Source: Ancistrus triradiatus
Lineage: Eukaryota; Chordata; Actinopteri; Siluriformes; Loricariidae
DNA length: 64,000 bases
Direction of reading: 5' to 3'
Assembly (NCBI GenBank): GCA_025084515.1
Contig: JAJAGP010001656.1
Location: 62,001-126,000, forward strand
Shown: one piece after another, positions 19,276 to 31,377 of the stretch
Position numbering within the stretch: position 1 is the first letter of the stretch
How the letters are laid out: every line of letters starts with the position of its first letter
Program-made: the position numbers and the translations under genes
Notes under the pieces: generated by a model
Databases searched by the model: none
What the model was told of the DNA's origin: nothing
What the model saw: only the letters and a program-made list of their open reading frames with translations

Positions 19276-21734
19276 TATTTTCTGGGATCCTTCAACAGAA
19301 GAGGGAATCGGGCCTGATTGTCTCACCACCAGGCAAGCACATCCCAGTGCAAATCGAAGGTTTCTTCCTGCAAATACCTTGCAAGTTCAGTGTCCTCACA
19401 GATTCTCTTGGGGACTGGAGTGGAGGTCTGTTCTTTTCTTTTTCCAAGCAGGTCTGGGAAATTCATTTTTAGGAGGATCAAGGCAATGAGCCAAAAGGCA
19501 GTGCTTTACATCACAGGGAAGGGGGTTCCGATGCGAAAAGGAATTAAATCCCCCCTTACCCATGATCTAATCACAATAATGCACAGCCTCTCTTGTTCTT
19601 GTTGCTTTTATAAAATGTAATCTGTTTGTTGATAAGAGCTTAATGTAAATGTTGGTTGCTAGGCAAAATAATGGCTAATGTATACTCCATCCTTTGACAA
19701 AAGGGTTTCCGTTTCTTCCACCGTCATTCCATGTGGCTCAGTCAATCAACTGGAACTATGCATTTAATAAACAACTAACAACTGCGGTGATGACGATACT
19801 GAGCTCAACATCTCAATAGGCATCACATAACTACGATATTGCAGTAACTAATTGTAGGTGCTGCTAATATAAGTAGCACAAAGTTAAGGAAACGTTGTGT
19901 ATTAGGGATTGGTATGTACCTTGGCACGAAACATTGAGTGAATGCAAGCCAGCACAGTGAACGTGCTTGTACACTGTGTACATTTAAGAGTCCGCTAGAT
20001 ACTGTAAAAATGTTATGTGTGTCGGGATATGCTCAGCTACAGCTCACCCTGGCTCTGGCAAGGCGCAGGCATCAGAATATTAGGATTCATTCATTCATCA
20101 ACTTGGGGGACACACAAGTACAATTAGATAATATTATTTACTTTTATAATCAGGCACACAAATATGACTGAAAATGGCCACATAAGGTGTTGACGTAATA
20201 ATTAGGAAAGGTTAAGACTGCAAAGAAGAGGACAGGTGTATTTTACCCCAATAAAAGTTAGGGCTGGGTCATGAAAACAGAGTACCAAAAAGTCTCAATA
20301 AATTGTAGTCTTATTTTCAATACTCTTCATTATTATCGAGAGTATTACTCTTCTACCTATAGATGGATGTACGACACTTAGAGGAGAGGATTTTTACAGT
20401 TTAAATAAACTATTCTAATAAGTTTAATTAGTGCGTGATAAAAAATAGTTGTTAACAAAAGGCAGAGGTAAGAAATACTAAGGAGACTATCCTTGATTGG
20501 ACTCAATATTTGATGGTGGTTAGTGACCTAATACAAACTTTAAATGACGTGTCTCTTCAAAGACACTTGCATTTGCTGCTATAAGGCAATTTCCCCAAAT
20601 AGTTGTAGCCTATGTTTTTAATTTTAAGCATGTTTCATAATGCAAACCTTTTTTCAGACATTTTAAATTCTTCTATGGGACTTACCTCTAGATGCCCCCT
20701 AGTAAAAGCTTAGCCCCCCCATTCATAAATATCTAGTGATGTCCCTGCTTTGTGATCTTCTAGAGTTTAGACAACAAGATAAGGAAGAAATTGACAGCCA
20801 AGGATCATTAGGAATAAAAACAAAAACAACAAAAGAATAATCCTACAGGTGTATCTTATCACCTTATCGCACAGACAGCGCGTAAACATGCATGTCACAG
20901 CACTATAAAGTATGGCTTTACTTCACTATAGTAAACAACAACAGTTCCTGGTGCACTAAACTCCTTAAGGTAGTAGTTGCCAAAAGCAACAACATGTTTC
21001 ATGAAACATCTGAGGAAACATGGAATTATTCGCCGTCAAGAAAACTACTGCTTAAAGACCAGCACACCACTCTGTCATCAGCACCAGAGATGCCTAAACA
21101 CAGATTTGTCTGTGTGGAGAACATATCCAACTTCTGTTAACTTTAAAACTAACATCAACTGGCTAGCTAGCTAGCTATTTGACCATCAGTATTTAAACTG
21201 AATTCAAGCTATCGCATCGGTACCAGTATCAAGATTTGTAGACAATGCCTGGCTTCCCTCACAGTAATGAAGATGGTTGGAGATGTACACATTTCTCAAA
21301 GGATTAAAGTTGGAAATCTGCATTAGATCACAGCATTATGGGTTCGTTAGGTCTCTAAATCTACAATTAGGCTAATACTTTAAGTTCCAATTTGGGCCAC
21401 TGTCATATGTCATCCGATGTGCAGCAATGGAACTCTGTCATATCGGAATTCAACAACTTCTGTGTAATTCCGTATTTGAGGAAATTTCCAGCGTGCCCAC
21501 GGGTGGACATGACTGCAGAGTCAAAGGAAACTAAAAAGCTTAAAGGCAAAGTTTAAAGAAACCAAAGATCCAAACTTCTGGGAAAGCTTTTCACGTGAAG
21601 CATTGAGCGTGAAATATTCAGACAAATGTTGGATCTAGTTTGCAAAAAAACCCAAAAAAAATTGGTTCGCATTTGGTGAGAAAATCAGATGTGGGCCACT
21701 TTGCCTGCTGTGTGAATGCAGCCTTGGACATTCA
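19276..21734. other. No gene recognised
   Basis: AT-rich sequence. A 100-codon frame at 19318-19620 matches no family I know and has no repeat character; it is most likely chance. No RNA gene or promoter was recognised. Confidence 0.35.
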
Positions 21735-22023
21735 GTAGACTCACACCTGATTGTCATCCCATTGATTGAAAACACCTGACTCTAATTTCACCTTCAAATT
21801 AACTGCTAATCCTAGAGGTTCACATACTTTTGCCACTCACTAATATGTAATATTGGATCATTTTCCTCAATAAATGAATTACCAAGTATAATATTTTTGT
21901 TTCATTTGTTTAGCGGGTTTCTCTTTATCTACTTTTAGGGCTTGTGTGAAAGTCTGATGTTTTAGGTCATATTTATGCAGAAATATAAAAAATTCTATAG
22001 GGTTCACAAACTTTGGAGCACCA
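21735..22023 (-). mobile_element. Solo terminal end of Tc1 family 2
   Basis: Contains 'ttcacatacttttgccactc', 'tcatatttatgcagaaata' and ends GGAGCACCACTATA, the outer half of the family seen at 17931. The transposase part is absent. Confidence 0.8.
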
Positions 22024-22061
22024 CTATAGCTTAAATAGCTTTATTGTTAATCTTTATTGCT

Positions 22062-22390
22062 AAGTATGGTTTAGGATACATGACATTGTAAGGCTGTTTT
22101 TCCTTAAATGCACTGGAAACCATGTTTGACTGGATAGCATCAAGGACTATGTACCAGGAGATTTTAAATGGAAATCTTCGTCGTAGTTGGATTTTCCCAC
22201 AGGAAAAAGATACAACCATCCAAAACCACAGTCCCACTTATTAAAAACCTTTGGGATGAGCTGAAGTAATTTTCAAAAAAGAGAATCTAGTGACTTGGAA
22301 CATGATGAGATTCAGTACTGAGGAGTATCATAGATGCCTTGCTTTGTATTTTCCAATTTTGTCAAGACTTATAAGAAAGAAGTGCTTGTA
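22062..22390 (+). mobile_element. Degenerate Tc1-like fragment (family 5)
   Basis: 'aggctgtttttcc', 'ggatagcatcaaggact', 'aacctttgggatgagctgaag' and 'cttgctttgtattttccaa' match in order the second half of the transposase of the element at 26480-27400. Frame destroyed. Confidence 0.55.
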
Positions 22391-22394
22391 TATA

Positions 22395-23255
22395 CAGTGG
22401 TGCTTGAAAGTTTCTGCATAAATATGACCTATAACATCAGACTTTCACACAAGTTTGTGGACCCTTTAGAATGTTCTACATTTCTGTATAAATATGATCT
22501 AAAACATCATCAGATTTTCACACAAGTCCTAAAAGTAGATAAAGAGAACCCAGTTTAAACAAATGAGACAAAAATATTATAAAAGGTCATTTATTTATTG
22601 AGGAAAATGATCCGATATTACATATTATTGAGTGGCAAAAGTATGTGAACCTCTAGGGTTAGCAGTTAATTTAAAGGTCAAATTAGAGTCAGGTGTTTTC
22701 AATCAATGGGATGACAATCAGGTGTGAGTGGGCACCCTGTTTTATTTAAAGAACAGGGATCTATCAAAGTCTGCTCTTCACAACACACATTTGTGGAAGT
22801 GTATCATGGCATGAATAAAGGAGATTTCTGAGGACCTCAGAAAAAGAGATGTTGATGCTCATCAGGCTGGAAAAGGTTACAAAACCATCTCTAAAGAGCT
22901 TGGACTCCACCAATTCACAGTCAGACAAATTGTGTACAAATGGAGGAAATTCAAGACCATTGTTACCCTCCCCAAGCCAGTTACAGGAAACGTTTAGCTG
23001 CAGTTATTGCAGCACAGGGGGTCAGACCAGATACTGAAAGCAAAGGTTCACATACATTTGCCACTCACTAATATGTAATATCGGATCATTTTCCTCAATA
23101 AGTTAAGAACCATGTATAATACTTGTGTCTCATGTTTAACTGGGTTCTCTTTATCTGCTTTTAGGACTTGTGTGAAAATCTGATGATGTTTTAGATCATA
23201 TTTATGCAGAAATATAGAACATTCTAAAGGGTTCACAAACTTTTAAGCACCACTA
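22395..23255 (+). mobile_element. Internally deleted Tc1 family-2 copy
   Basis: Starts CAGTGGTGCTTGAAAGTTT after a TA and ends AAGCACCACT. Keeps both ends and the N-terminal coding region (an HTH-like stretch near 22849-22980) but lacks most of the catalytic region, giving 861 bases. The left terminal repeat holds a partial internal duplication ('cataaatatga' block twice, 22430-22520). Confidence 0.85.
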
Positions 23256-23261
23256 TATATA

Positions 23262-23425
23262 ATACTGTGCCAAATTCTTATTCCACTATTAGATATACCA
23301 TTGTTTTAGCAAGGGTATAAACACCATATATAATTTCTTAATTTAATTTTCTTACAATTTCTTAGCTTTCTTTAGGAGAAAACAAATACAAAAATACACA
23401 AAATTTGTATGCGGTATTATAGAAA
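23262..23425 (+). repeat. Tc1-type terminal fragment, second copy
   Basis: 'actgtgccaaattcttattcc', 'tagatataccattgtttta' and 'aaaatttgtatgcgg' match 6462-6592. Confidence 0.55.
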
Positions 23426-24780
23426 AAATAAAAATAAAAAAAACAGCCTCTATAGGCTACAGTGGCAAATATTAGTGTGACCTCTACTTACACTTCAGCA
23501 ATAGCAGCATCTGGTAGTTTCTTCGGGAAGGCAAGTTTATTAGTATGTGTATCTGTGTATTTGTGTGTGCATTTGAGTGTGTATTACTGAGTTCATTCCA
23601 AGGCTGGCACACTCCGTGCCACTCTTCCTGCAGTTATGTGAGGTGAAAACACGAGCCAGCATGCGTGAGGTCACACCAGCCTGAACATGATCTCAGCTAG
23701 ATGCATTTAAGAAAAAAAAGGTAACATGGTCCATGCGCTACATGCTACAAAGCATGCCTAATCTAAAGAGATTTTTCATTTTTAACATTCAGTTATGAGC
23801 TTTTATCCATTCACATAAATATCTCATATTTCATAATATTTATATAACTGAATTTGAGAGTCTGTTATTTTCCACTGCATGTCACTAAGTCCTGGTTATT
23901 CAATCACGTTATGATGTCCAGACCGGGTCAGCCTCCCTCCCCGCTTTAGTCAAGGATTGCCAATGACTGGAGTTCAATGCTCCTGCCTCATGTTGTGATT
24001 AAGGCTGTGTTATTTTGTGGTGTTACTTTGTGGTGTTTGTAAATCAACAGCAGCTGCTTAGCCGTCAGCATACTAGCCTCCAGACACAACTCGACAGCAT
24101 CAAAGAGAAACAGAGCAAGAATGCAGGATCACGCCTCACCCTGTCTCAGTGCACAATGCCCAAACCACATCAACTTTAAGGAGGTCTGTAAGAGTGCAAA
24201 TAATATTGATGCCCCTTTTCAATCCATTGATATCAATGCCAGATAGGGTCGGCACTGGGTATCCATGGATTGGTTCCAAGACACGGATACCACAATCTTC
24301 AGCTGTTCAAATCCCTTACAGACATCCTCCCGTCTACTTCAATTCATCTCTGTATTACTTACACTAACCAATATAATGTACATACTATATAAATAGTTGT
24401 TATACTGTATTGTTTGGGAATAGTGTCAAGAAAAAAAGTCTGTACATGTGAACGAACGAGATGCGAGGTGATAAATGCTCAAATGAGTGCTGGAGAAAGA
24501 CTGAGATATGTGAAATTACAGGAAGATACAGCAGCTAACTAACCTGCTTTTTGAGACTTTAAGTGGCAAACAAGGAAAGAACATATTTACCAAAATATTA
24601 CAGGAAAATGTATAAGAAATTGTATAAAACTGCTTTTTAAATATTGCTTCTATGGAGCAACATGCATTTTACCATAGCAATGAATTGTATAATGATTATA
24701 TTAATTACATTTTAGGGTTCCATTTGGCATTTTTCTTAAACCTAATAAAACGTTTTCAAATACAAATCATAATCAACTAG
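23426..24780. other. No gene recognised
   Basis: Contains a short GT-rich patch (23540-23585) and otherwise unique AT-rich sequence. Confidence 0.35.
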
Positions 24781-24981
24781 GAATGGGCAATATGACAATA
24801 TTTTATGGTACCGTGATAAAATTGTGAATATGCTTATTTGAACATATCAAGTTTATCGTCAGTGCTTAAAGAACACTGACCAACTGAATGTCTCATTGTA
24901 AAGACTATAATTAGTCCTGTTTAACTGGACAAAGTACAGCACATTTTGAATATAAATCACTTAACTAAGTAGGGGATAATA

Positions 24982-26082
24982 CAGTAGGGCAAACAAGTAT
25001 TAGTCAGCCACTGATTGTGCAAGTTCTCCTACTTAGAAAGATGAGAGAGGTCTGTAATTTTCATCATAGGTACACTTCAACTATGAGAGACAAAATGAGA
25101 AAAAAAAATCCAGGAAATCACATTGTAGGATTTTTAATAATTTAATTGTAAATCATGGTGGAAAATAAGTATTTGGTCACCCACAAGCAAGCAAGATTTC
25201 AGGCTCTCACAGACCTGTAACAACTTCTTTAAGACGCTCTTCTGTCCTCCACTCGTTACCTGTATTAATGGCACCTGTTTGACCTCGTTATCTGTATAAC
25301 AGGCGCCTGTCCACAGCCTCAAACAGTCAGACTCCAAACTCAACCATGGCCAAGACCAAAGAGCTGTTGAAAATTGTAGATCTGCACCAGGCTGGGAAGA
25401 GTGAATCTACAATAGGCAAGCAGGTTGGTGTGAATAAATCAACTGTGGGAGCAATTGTAAGAAAATGGAAGACATACAAGACCATTGATAATTTCCCTCG
25501 ATCTGGGGCCCCACGAAAGATCTCATCCTGTGGGGTCAAAATGATCATGAGAACAGTGACCAAAAATCCCAGGACTACACGAAGGGACCTGATGAATTAC
25601 CTGCAGAGAGCTGGGACCAAAGTAACAAAGGCTACCATCAGTAACACGAGAGGGACTCAGATCCTGCAACCCCTCAACCCCATAGAAAATCTGTGGAGGG
25701 AGTTGAAAGTCCATGTTGCCCTGCGACAGCCCCAAAACATCACTGCTCTAGAGGAGATCTGCATGGAGGAATGGGCCAAAATACCAGCTACAGTGTGTGC
25801 AAACCTGGTGAAGACTTAAAGGAAATGTTTGACCTCTGTCATTGCCAACAAAGGTTATGTTACAAAGTATTGAGTTGAACGTTTGTTACTGACCAAATAC
25901 TTATTTTCCACCATGATTTACAATTATTAAAAATCCTACAATGTGATTTTCTGGATTTTTTTTCTCATTTTGTCTCTCATAGTTGAAGTGTACCTATGAT
26001 GAAAATTACAGACCCCTCTCGTCTTTCTAAGTAGGAGATCTTGTACAATCAGTGGCTGACTAAACACTTTTTTGCCCCACTG
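24982..26082 (+). mobile_element. Tc1-like transposon (family 1), complete ends, internal deletion
   Basis: Bounded by TA on both sides with ends CAGTAGGGCAAACAAGTATT and TTTTTTGCCCCACTG. 1101 bases. Coding content is described in the next entry. Confidence 0.92.
25346..25819 (+). pseudogene. Tc1 transposase, core deleted in frame (157 codons)
   Basis: Opens with MAKTKELLKIVDLHQAGKSE. Residues 1-110 carry the paired HTH (VNKSTVGAIVRKWK) with the GAPRKISS linker. At about residue 112 it jumps from KVTKATISN to TRGTQILQ and then PLNPIENLWRELK, so both first catalytic aspartates are lost. The C-terminal part with the last catalytic Glu (NPIENLW) remains and runs to ANLVKT. The join keeps the reading frame. 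It could at most bind DNA; a domesticated or repressor role is speculation. Confidence 0.85.
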
Positions 26083-26479
26083 TATATTTTTAAAAAATCT
26101 GCCACTCCTGATGCATTTTGTCCACGATCACATGCATCATGATAAATATTGTGTAGCTGAAAATGTCTTTTAATATTGTGATATATTTTTACCATATCAC
26201 CCACCCCATAATCAACTTAATTTGAATGAATAGTTGAATCCTTAAAAACATAGGTTTCAGAATGTAATGTTTTAGACTTTGGTATGCTTCCCCAACACAA
26301 AGCATTTACGGGGACAACTGAAGACAGAGAAAGTCAATCAATCCAGTAAAATCACAAGATACTCTTTGGATTATTGCGAAATATAACATTCTGGGATAAC
26401 ATGGATCATCAGATCGTGCGCAAACTTATGTGGTCCATGGCAGCTTGAGTAAATTCTCAGCTGAAAATGGCCATATCTA

Positions 26480-27400
26480 CAGTTGCCCTAGCTGGACCAG
26501 GACCTTGTGAGAAAGATGAACACAGTGAGTGGCAGTGAGTGAGAGTCAAAACCCCAAGGATTGCTGCTGGATTATTACAGAGAAAAGTAGCATCTAGGCA
26601 TCACTAAGTCTCCAAAAACACCATCAAACACCACTTCATGCTAAATGATTATTTGGATCACTTTCGAGGAAAAAGCTTTTTCTGTCATACAACCACAAAT
26701 GTACATGCATGTAGTTTGCTACTGGTACTTGTCAGGAACTGTTTTTTATAGTCATTTGAAATGAAAATGTAACTTTTTGGCAACAAACACTCAAGTTGTG
26801 TTTGGCATAGAACTGGTGACCACACTGAAAAGAACCTGATGCCCAGTATGGTGGAGGGTCTATGATGTCTTGGGGCTGTTTTTCCTCCAAATGCATTGAG
26901 AACCTTGTTAGGGTACAGACATAGCATCAAACATTTTAAATCAAAGTCTCTGCCAAGAAACTAAAATGTGTCATTAATGGATCTTTCAGCAGAACAATGA
27001 TCCAGAACTTGCGCAGAAATCAACGCAAAAACGGTTTATTGAACACAAAATCAAGCTTCTGAGATGACAACCTTGAACTAAAGAGGAAAGTGCACATCTA
27101 GGACACTGCTTGATCTAGAAAGACTCCGCAAAGAGGAAAGATATCTAGTGCCCCGTTCTGCTCTTCTCTTCGCCAGCCTTATAAGATGTTATAGGAGAAG
27201 ACTAAGTGCTATTTTATTGGCCAAGAGAGGTTTGTACAAAGTATTAATTGCAGGGGTGTCAATTATTTTGGCATGTGATTTTGTTAAAAATAATTATTTC
27301 TTGATGGGGGATTTTTCCAGTCTAAATTTACTTTAATTAAAGGTTGAGGTCTTCTCATTTCTTCAGTGTGAAATTAAGCTAATTCAACAAAAGGTCAAAT
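26480..27400 (+). mobile_element. Degenerate Tc1-like transposon (family 5)
   Basis: 'tatgatgtcttggggctgtt', 'ttcagcagaacaatgatcc' (QQNDPE-type block), 'gccttataagatgttatagg' and a 3' end with 'ggggtgtcaattattttggc' are the ordered landmarks of a Tc1 family. All frames are broken; the left end is unclear. Confidence 0.65.
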
Positions 27401-27922
27401 TCTTATAACGCTTTATCTTCAGGGGAGTGCCAATAGCCAATAATGGTGGAGGGGACTATATAGATTTATTATACTATATCTGACTGCTGGGACTAGCCAG
27501 ACAGACTCAACCAGTCAGAGACTGAACCACTTAATTGAAAACAAGGAAACTATTTGGCAAATAAAATAAAAAAAATCTAAATACTTGAAAATATTTCACA
27601 TATTTAGTTTTGCTAACAAAGTCACAACAAATAGTGAAGACACATTGTGAAACTCTTTTAATTACTAGTTATAGAAAATAAAACAATCACACTGCAGGAG
27701 AGAGAAAAATGGGTACAAATATTTAGAAATTTGTTTAGTGACTTCCCACAGTCAAAAACAATAGAGCTGTCCATATTAAAGAAATGCTGACGGTATCCTG
27801 GTACTCATGCCACTAATGTACTCAAGTTCTACTTTTTTCTATATTAATCTAATTCCGAATGGACCAGTGGTGCACTGCCATCTGTCGCCTCAGAGATTCC
27901 CTGTTCTATTACTGTCCATGAC

Positions 27923-28140
27923 CGGTGGCACGGTGGCTCAATGGGAAGCACCGTCGCCTCACAGCAAGAAGGTCGTGGTTTCGAACCCAGGGTGGAGCAG
28001 CCTAGGTCCTTTCTGTATGGAGTCTGCATGTTCCCCCCATGTCCCTGTAGGTTTACTTTGGGTACTCCGGTTTCCTCCCACAACCCAAAGACATGCTTTA
28101 GGTTAATTGATTATGCTAAATTGGCCCAATTTGAGTATAT
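27923..28140 (+). repeat. DANA/Mermaid-like tRNA-derived SINE
   Basis: Head 'ggtggcacggtggctcaat' (A box) and 'ggtttcgaaccc' (B box), then 'tctgcatgttcccccc' and 'ctccggtttcctccca', the standard body of this fish SINE. Confidence 0.8.
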
Positions 28141-28189
28141 ATATATATGACTAGTAACTTTTACGTTTAAATAAACCAAACAAGCAAAC

Positions 28190-28430
28190 AAAAAATAATG
28201 TCCCTGACTAGATCTCTACTGGAGTTTGCTTGTTCTCAATGTGTCTCTGTGGGTCTCCTCTGGGTACTCCAGATACCTCCCACATTCTAAAAGACACGTG
28301 ATAGGGGAAATGGTGTCTCAAAATTGTCCCAATGTGAGTGAGTGAGTGAGTGTTGCATCTAGGGAGGAGTTCTCCCTTGTGCCCTGTGCTACCAGGTAGA
28401 CCGCAGCTCCCAGAGAACCTAAATTGGAAT
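28190..28430 (+). repeat. DANA/Mermaid-like SINE, 5'-truncated
   Basis: Lacks the tRNA head; keeps 'tgtctctgtgggtctcctctgg' style body and a GTGAGTGAGTGAGT run. Followed by an (AATT)-rich patch at 28425-28460. Confidence 0.65.
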
Positions 28431-28694
28431 GAATGAATGAATTAATTAATTAAATTCTCTAAATTAACTAAATTAATTAACTAAATCTTCACAGTTACAA
28501 GGGCTTTAAATAGCTTGTGTCTTATATAATATGTTCAGTTAGCCAACATAGCACAAACTTACAGCACTAATTGTCTAACAGTGTGTCACTGAAAGAACAT
28601 GACAAATACCACTGCACCTACTCTGTACAGAACCAAGACAAAACCAACACACAAGTGAATGTAATGAGCAGTATTGATTGTAAAACAATGACTT

Positions 28695-29123
28695 GGGCTG
28701 TACTCACAATAGGCAAGCCATACCATGCCCTAGCATATTTGACCCCCAAAGTGTGGCTCGCGTGATCATGCTCTTTTAGTGTGATACGCTCAGGCATGCT
28801 TGAAGAGGTGGGCTTGGGCATGAGTAGGGAACACAACGTTAGCTGCCTCCATAAAAATCTTCTTTTATGTGTAGCACGAATAGATGAAAATCGCGGCATA
28901 CGAGGGTACTGTGTGTGAGCAAGCCCAAACCGACTCCAAAAAGCCACAAAGTACAACCATAAAGACAATTGTGCTATGCAAGAATAAATTTCTCCAAGTG
29001 TGCTCAGGCCCTGAACATTTAAGGGCAATGTGAGCACAGGGCAGTGGGGGAGTGGTGAGGGGGGACAGTTGTGTTCTGGCACGGTGCATGGCAACCAGGT
29101 ATAGTGTGTGAGTACGCCCTTAA
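28695..29123. mobile_element. Non-autonomous DNA transposon, hAT-like
   Basis: Ends 'gggctgtactcacaa' and 'gtgtgagtacgccctt' are inverted and extend inward (accatgccctag / gtgcatggcaacc). Similar flanks (aatgactt / aagacttg) may be an 8-base target duplication. The 174-codon minus frame across it is a shadow. Confidence 0.55.
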
Positions 29124-29932
29124 GACTTGTATAAAGATTCAACTCTTCTCATCTATTTGCATTACTGGCATAGTTCTCTCCTGGTCTACTTAATCCTGAC
29201 AGTAAATCCTTCGTTTTTATCAAGAAACATAAATCATCCAGTGCACCCCTTGCACATGATGCTCCTCAAGGATATATTCTAGGTCTGCTTCTATTCCTAA
29301 CCTGCATGCCTCTTCTCAGTGACATTATGCAATGTCATAACCTCCATTTTTATGTTAATATATGTACTTCTATGTTTTTTCCCTTTCTTGCTGTTTTTTA
29401 ATATGATGACTGCTTATGGGTTTTTTTGGTTTTGTTTGTTTTTATGTATTCATGATCTTCCAAACTGCAATGTGACCTTGAGCTTGGGAAATGCTCCCTA
29501 TACAATATACAAGAGATGTGACAGTCTAACTCCACTATCTGATTTGCCTCTATAATGTGGGCGGTATTTTAATACCGTAACCCTTCAATACCGTAGCTCA
29601 CTATAACAAATGCTGATCTGAAAACTTGGCCTCAAAGAAGTCACACACAGGCTGACACATGAGAAGGGAGGAGATGGAAGCAAGACGAAGCCCCACCCAG
29701 TACACAGATAATACTCCAGAAGACAAATCAAAAGTCACCAGTAAAACAATGTTATCCTGACAGTCCTGAAAGAAAGTGACCACAACATGCTGGAATAGAA
29801 TATATGAATATTTGCTATCCAAACTGTTTTTTTTTATTTTTTCAGATAGTGGGGTTGGACTGTGTTATTATCATAATCATCAATATTCAACTGGATCCAG
29901 ATCAAGCTCTGAAACAACAATTATTCACTCAC

Positions 29933-30324
29933 CAGCCCGTCACAGTTGCTGATGGCCACTGAGGTATCTGGTACATTAGTGACATGGCCCACGTACAGAC
30001 AGTCACTTGGCAAGAGGGGTTCTGTCCGGGTTTGGTTATCCTCCTCATGCCACTCCAGAGTTGCTCCTGGAGCCACCAAACGTGAGTTGCGCCTCAGGCG
30101 TAGATGAAACTCCTGTCCGAAAACAGTGACGTTGTAAAAGAGCGTCTCGCGGCGCTCTGCTTCCTGTTCTCTGTGCTGCTGAGTGTCTCTCCTCCTGCGC
30201 CGGTGCAGATGCTGCAGCCCACTCAGACGGTGGGCCGAGACGGCGTGGGTGAGGAAGCGGCCGTCTGCATCCACGCTCGCCGGCCTCACCAGGGCGTACT
30301 CCCTCAGGACATGCTGCAGGGAAT
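29933..30324 (-). CDS. adamts2: ADAMTS2-like procollagen N-proteinase, coding exon 2 (propeptide)
   Basis: Encodes the start of the metalloprotease propeptide: LREYALVRPASVDADGRFL, then ETLFYNVTVFGQEFHLRLR, RLVAPGATLEW, TRTEPLL, CLYVGHV and VAISNCDGL. This order matches the ADAMTS2/3/14 group, which removes the N-propeptide of fibrillar procollagens outside the cell; LFYNVTVFG and TRxEPLLxxCLYVG are closest to ADAMTS2 as I know it. Acceptor ...CACTGGCAG/ATTCC and donor GGGCTG/GTGAGT; enters in phase 1, leaves in phase 0. NVT and NQT are possible glycosylation sites. A basic HRRRRRD stretch sits between the two conserved blocks. ADAMTS14 or ADAMTS3 is the main alternative. Confidence 0.85.
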
Positions 30325-30454
30325 CTGCCAGTGGCACACACACACACATAGACCGTGAGTGCATTCTACACTGAAGCATCCTTCACACTTAGCACTAGAG
30401 GACAACGTTCTTGTCAATGCATAAATCAAAAACTGTTCTTGCACGCTTGTCCTT

Positions 30455-30560
30455 CTTAAAAGGCTTCACATATAACAGATGTCCTTATTCAAGGATTGGT
30501 GGAGCTGGGATTTGAACTTATAACTGTTGGGATTAGCAGACTTAATCCTAAACCACCGAG
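30455..30560 (-). repeat. tRNA-derived SINE fragment
   Basis: 'cagatgtccttattcaagg' and 'gggatttgaacttataac...ctaaaccaccgagatacca' resemble the tail and B-box head of the L2-tailed SINE on the minus strand. Lies in intron 1 of the adamts2-like gene. Confidence 0.5.
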
Positions 30561-31248
30561 ATACCACAGTCAGTAGTTTGAGACATCGCTTAAATGTTGC
30601 ATGAAGGAAACTGGACTTTGTATGCCATGCATTTCTCACAGTGAGTACGGCCATGTCACCTTCTCTTTGGTCTGGTGCTATGTGGGGTGCAGAGTGAGTC
30701 CTATGCATATGCAAGCACATTCACCTGAGCGCCTGCTGGGAGAGCAAAGGTGCAGCACAGCCTGCTGGAGGAGTGTATTGGCTTCTGGAGAAATGACAGT
30801 AATGCCTGCATTTTATGCGGAATATTAAAACACTGCCTCCGTCAGTTGTTTCACTCTCGGAAGCACCTCATGGAGATTTCAGTGAGTTTCAACTATTAAA
30901 AACGCAGTAAAGAAGTAAACACTGACAAACACGAACGGACAGAATGCTCTCTGATTGGATTACAGTGCAGCTTCCAAAGTTACTCCTATAACATCCGAGA
31001 CTGTGACTCAGGAAAGAGAGAAAAGGAAAAAAAGTTGGAGAGCAAGCAAAGGTTGCTGACATTCCGGGCATTACCCTTTTCATTACCGCGCACTACACCG
31101 CGAGTCATTTAAAACAACTAGATTTAAATAACGCCAGAACGATTACAGCGTGTCGACTCTTCACGTCCTTATTTCTCCCGGCATTCCAGACTGAAAGTGC
31201 AAATTAATAGTACAAACATTATAAACAACACGAAAGCTGTGGACATAC

Positions 31249-31336
31249 CTATGCTGTCGGCGATATACAAAGCGTCCGTGTGCTGAAAGTGTAGTAAAAG
31301 AATAAAAAATGCATATTTAGCAGGCGGAACATCCAT
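31249..31336 (-). CDS. adamts2: ADAMTS2-like procollagen N-proteinase, coding exon 1 (signal peptide)
   Basis: Minus-strand ATG at 31336 opens MDVPPAKYAFFILLLHF and then QHTDALYIADSI. The hydrophobic AFFILLLHF core makes a plausible signal peptide for this secreted enzyme. The exon ends ATAG/GTATGT in phase 1, exactly what exon 2 needs (G + AT = Asp, giving ...ADSI-D-SLQHVLREY). This frame match across a 924-base intron is the main support. CpG-rich sequence (GCGCGCGCGG, about 31357-31366) lies just upstream. The start codon context is CTGCC-ATG-G. Confidence 0.75.
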
Positions 31337-31377
31337 GGCAGGTCAGAGAGGGAGAGCGCGCGCGGACGACCGACTGC

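Larger units (their letters stand above)
24781..26215. repeat. Older repeat split by a Tc1 insertion
   Basis: Left part (24781-24981) begins 'ctaggaatgggcaatatgac' and right part (26083-26215) ends 'ttaccatatcacccacccc'. Both are halves of a widespread fish repeat built of AT-rich 'gataatattgtgat' text. The Tc1 copy at 24982-26082 sits between them. Confidence 0.55.

Noticed and set aside
19318..19620. 100-codon ORF as a host exon
   Set aside because: No flanking splice consensus that I could support, no similarity, and AT-rich surroundings; left as unassigned.
28618..29142. 174-codon minus-strand ORF
   Set aside because: Covers a non-autonomous DNA transposon with inverted ends; no domain recognised.
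29933..30379. Using the ATG at 30379 as the start of the adamts2-like protein
   Set aside because: Sequence before 30324 is a GT-rich intron end with a clear acceptor, and an upstream exon with signal peptide and matching phase exists at 31336-31249.
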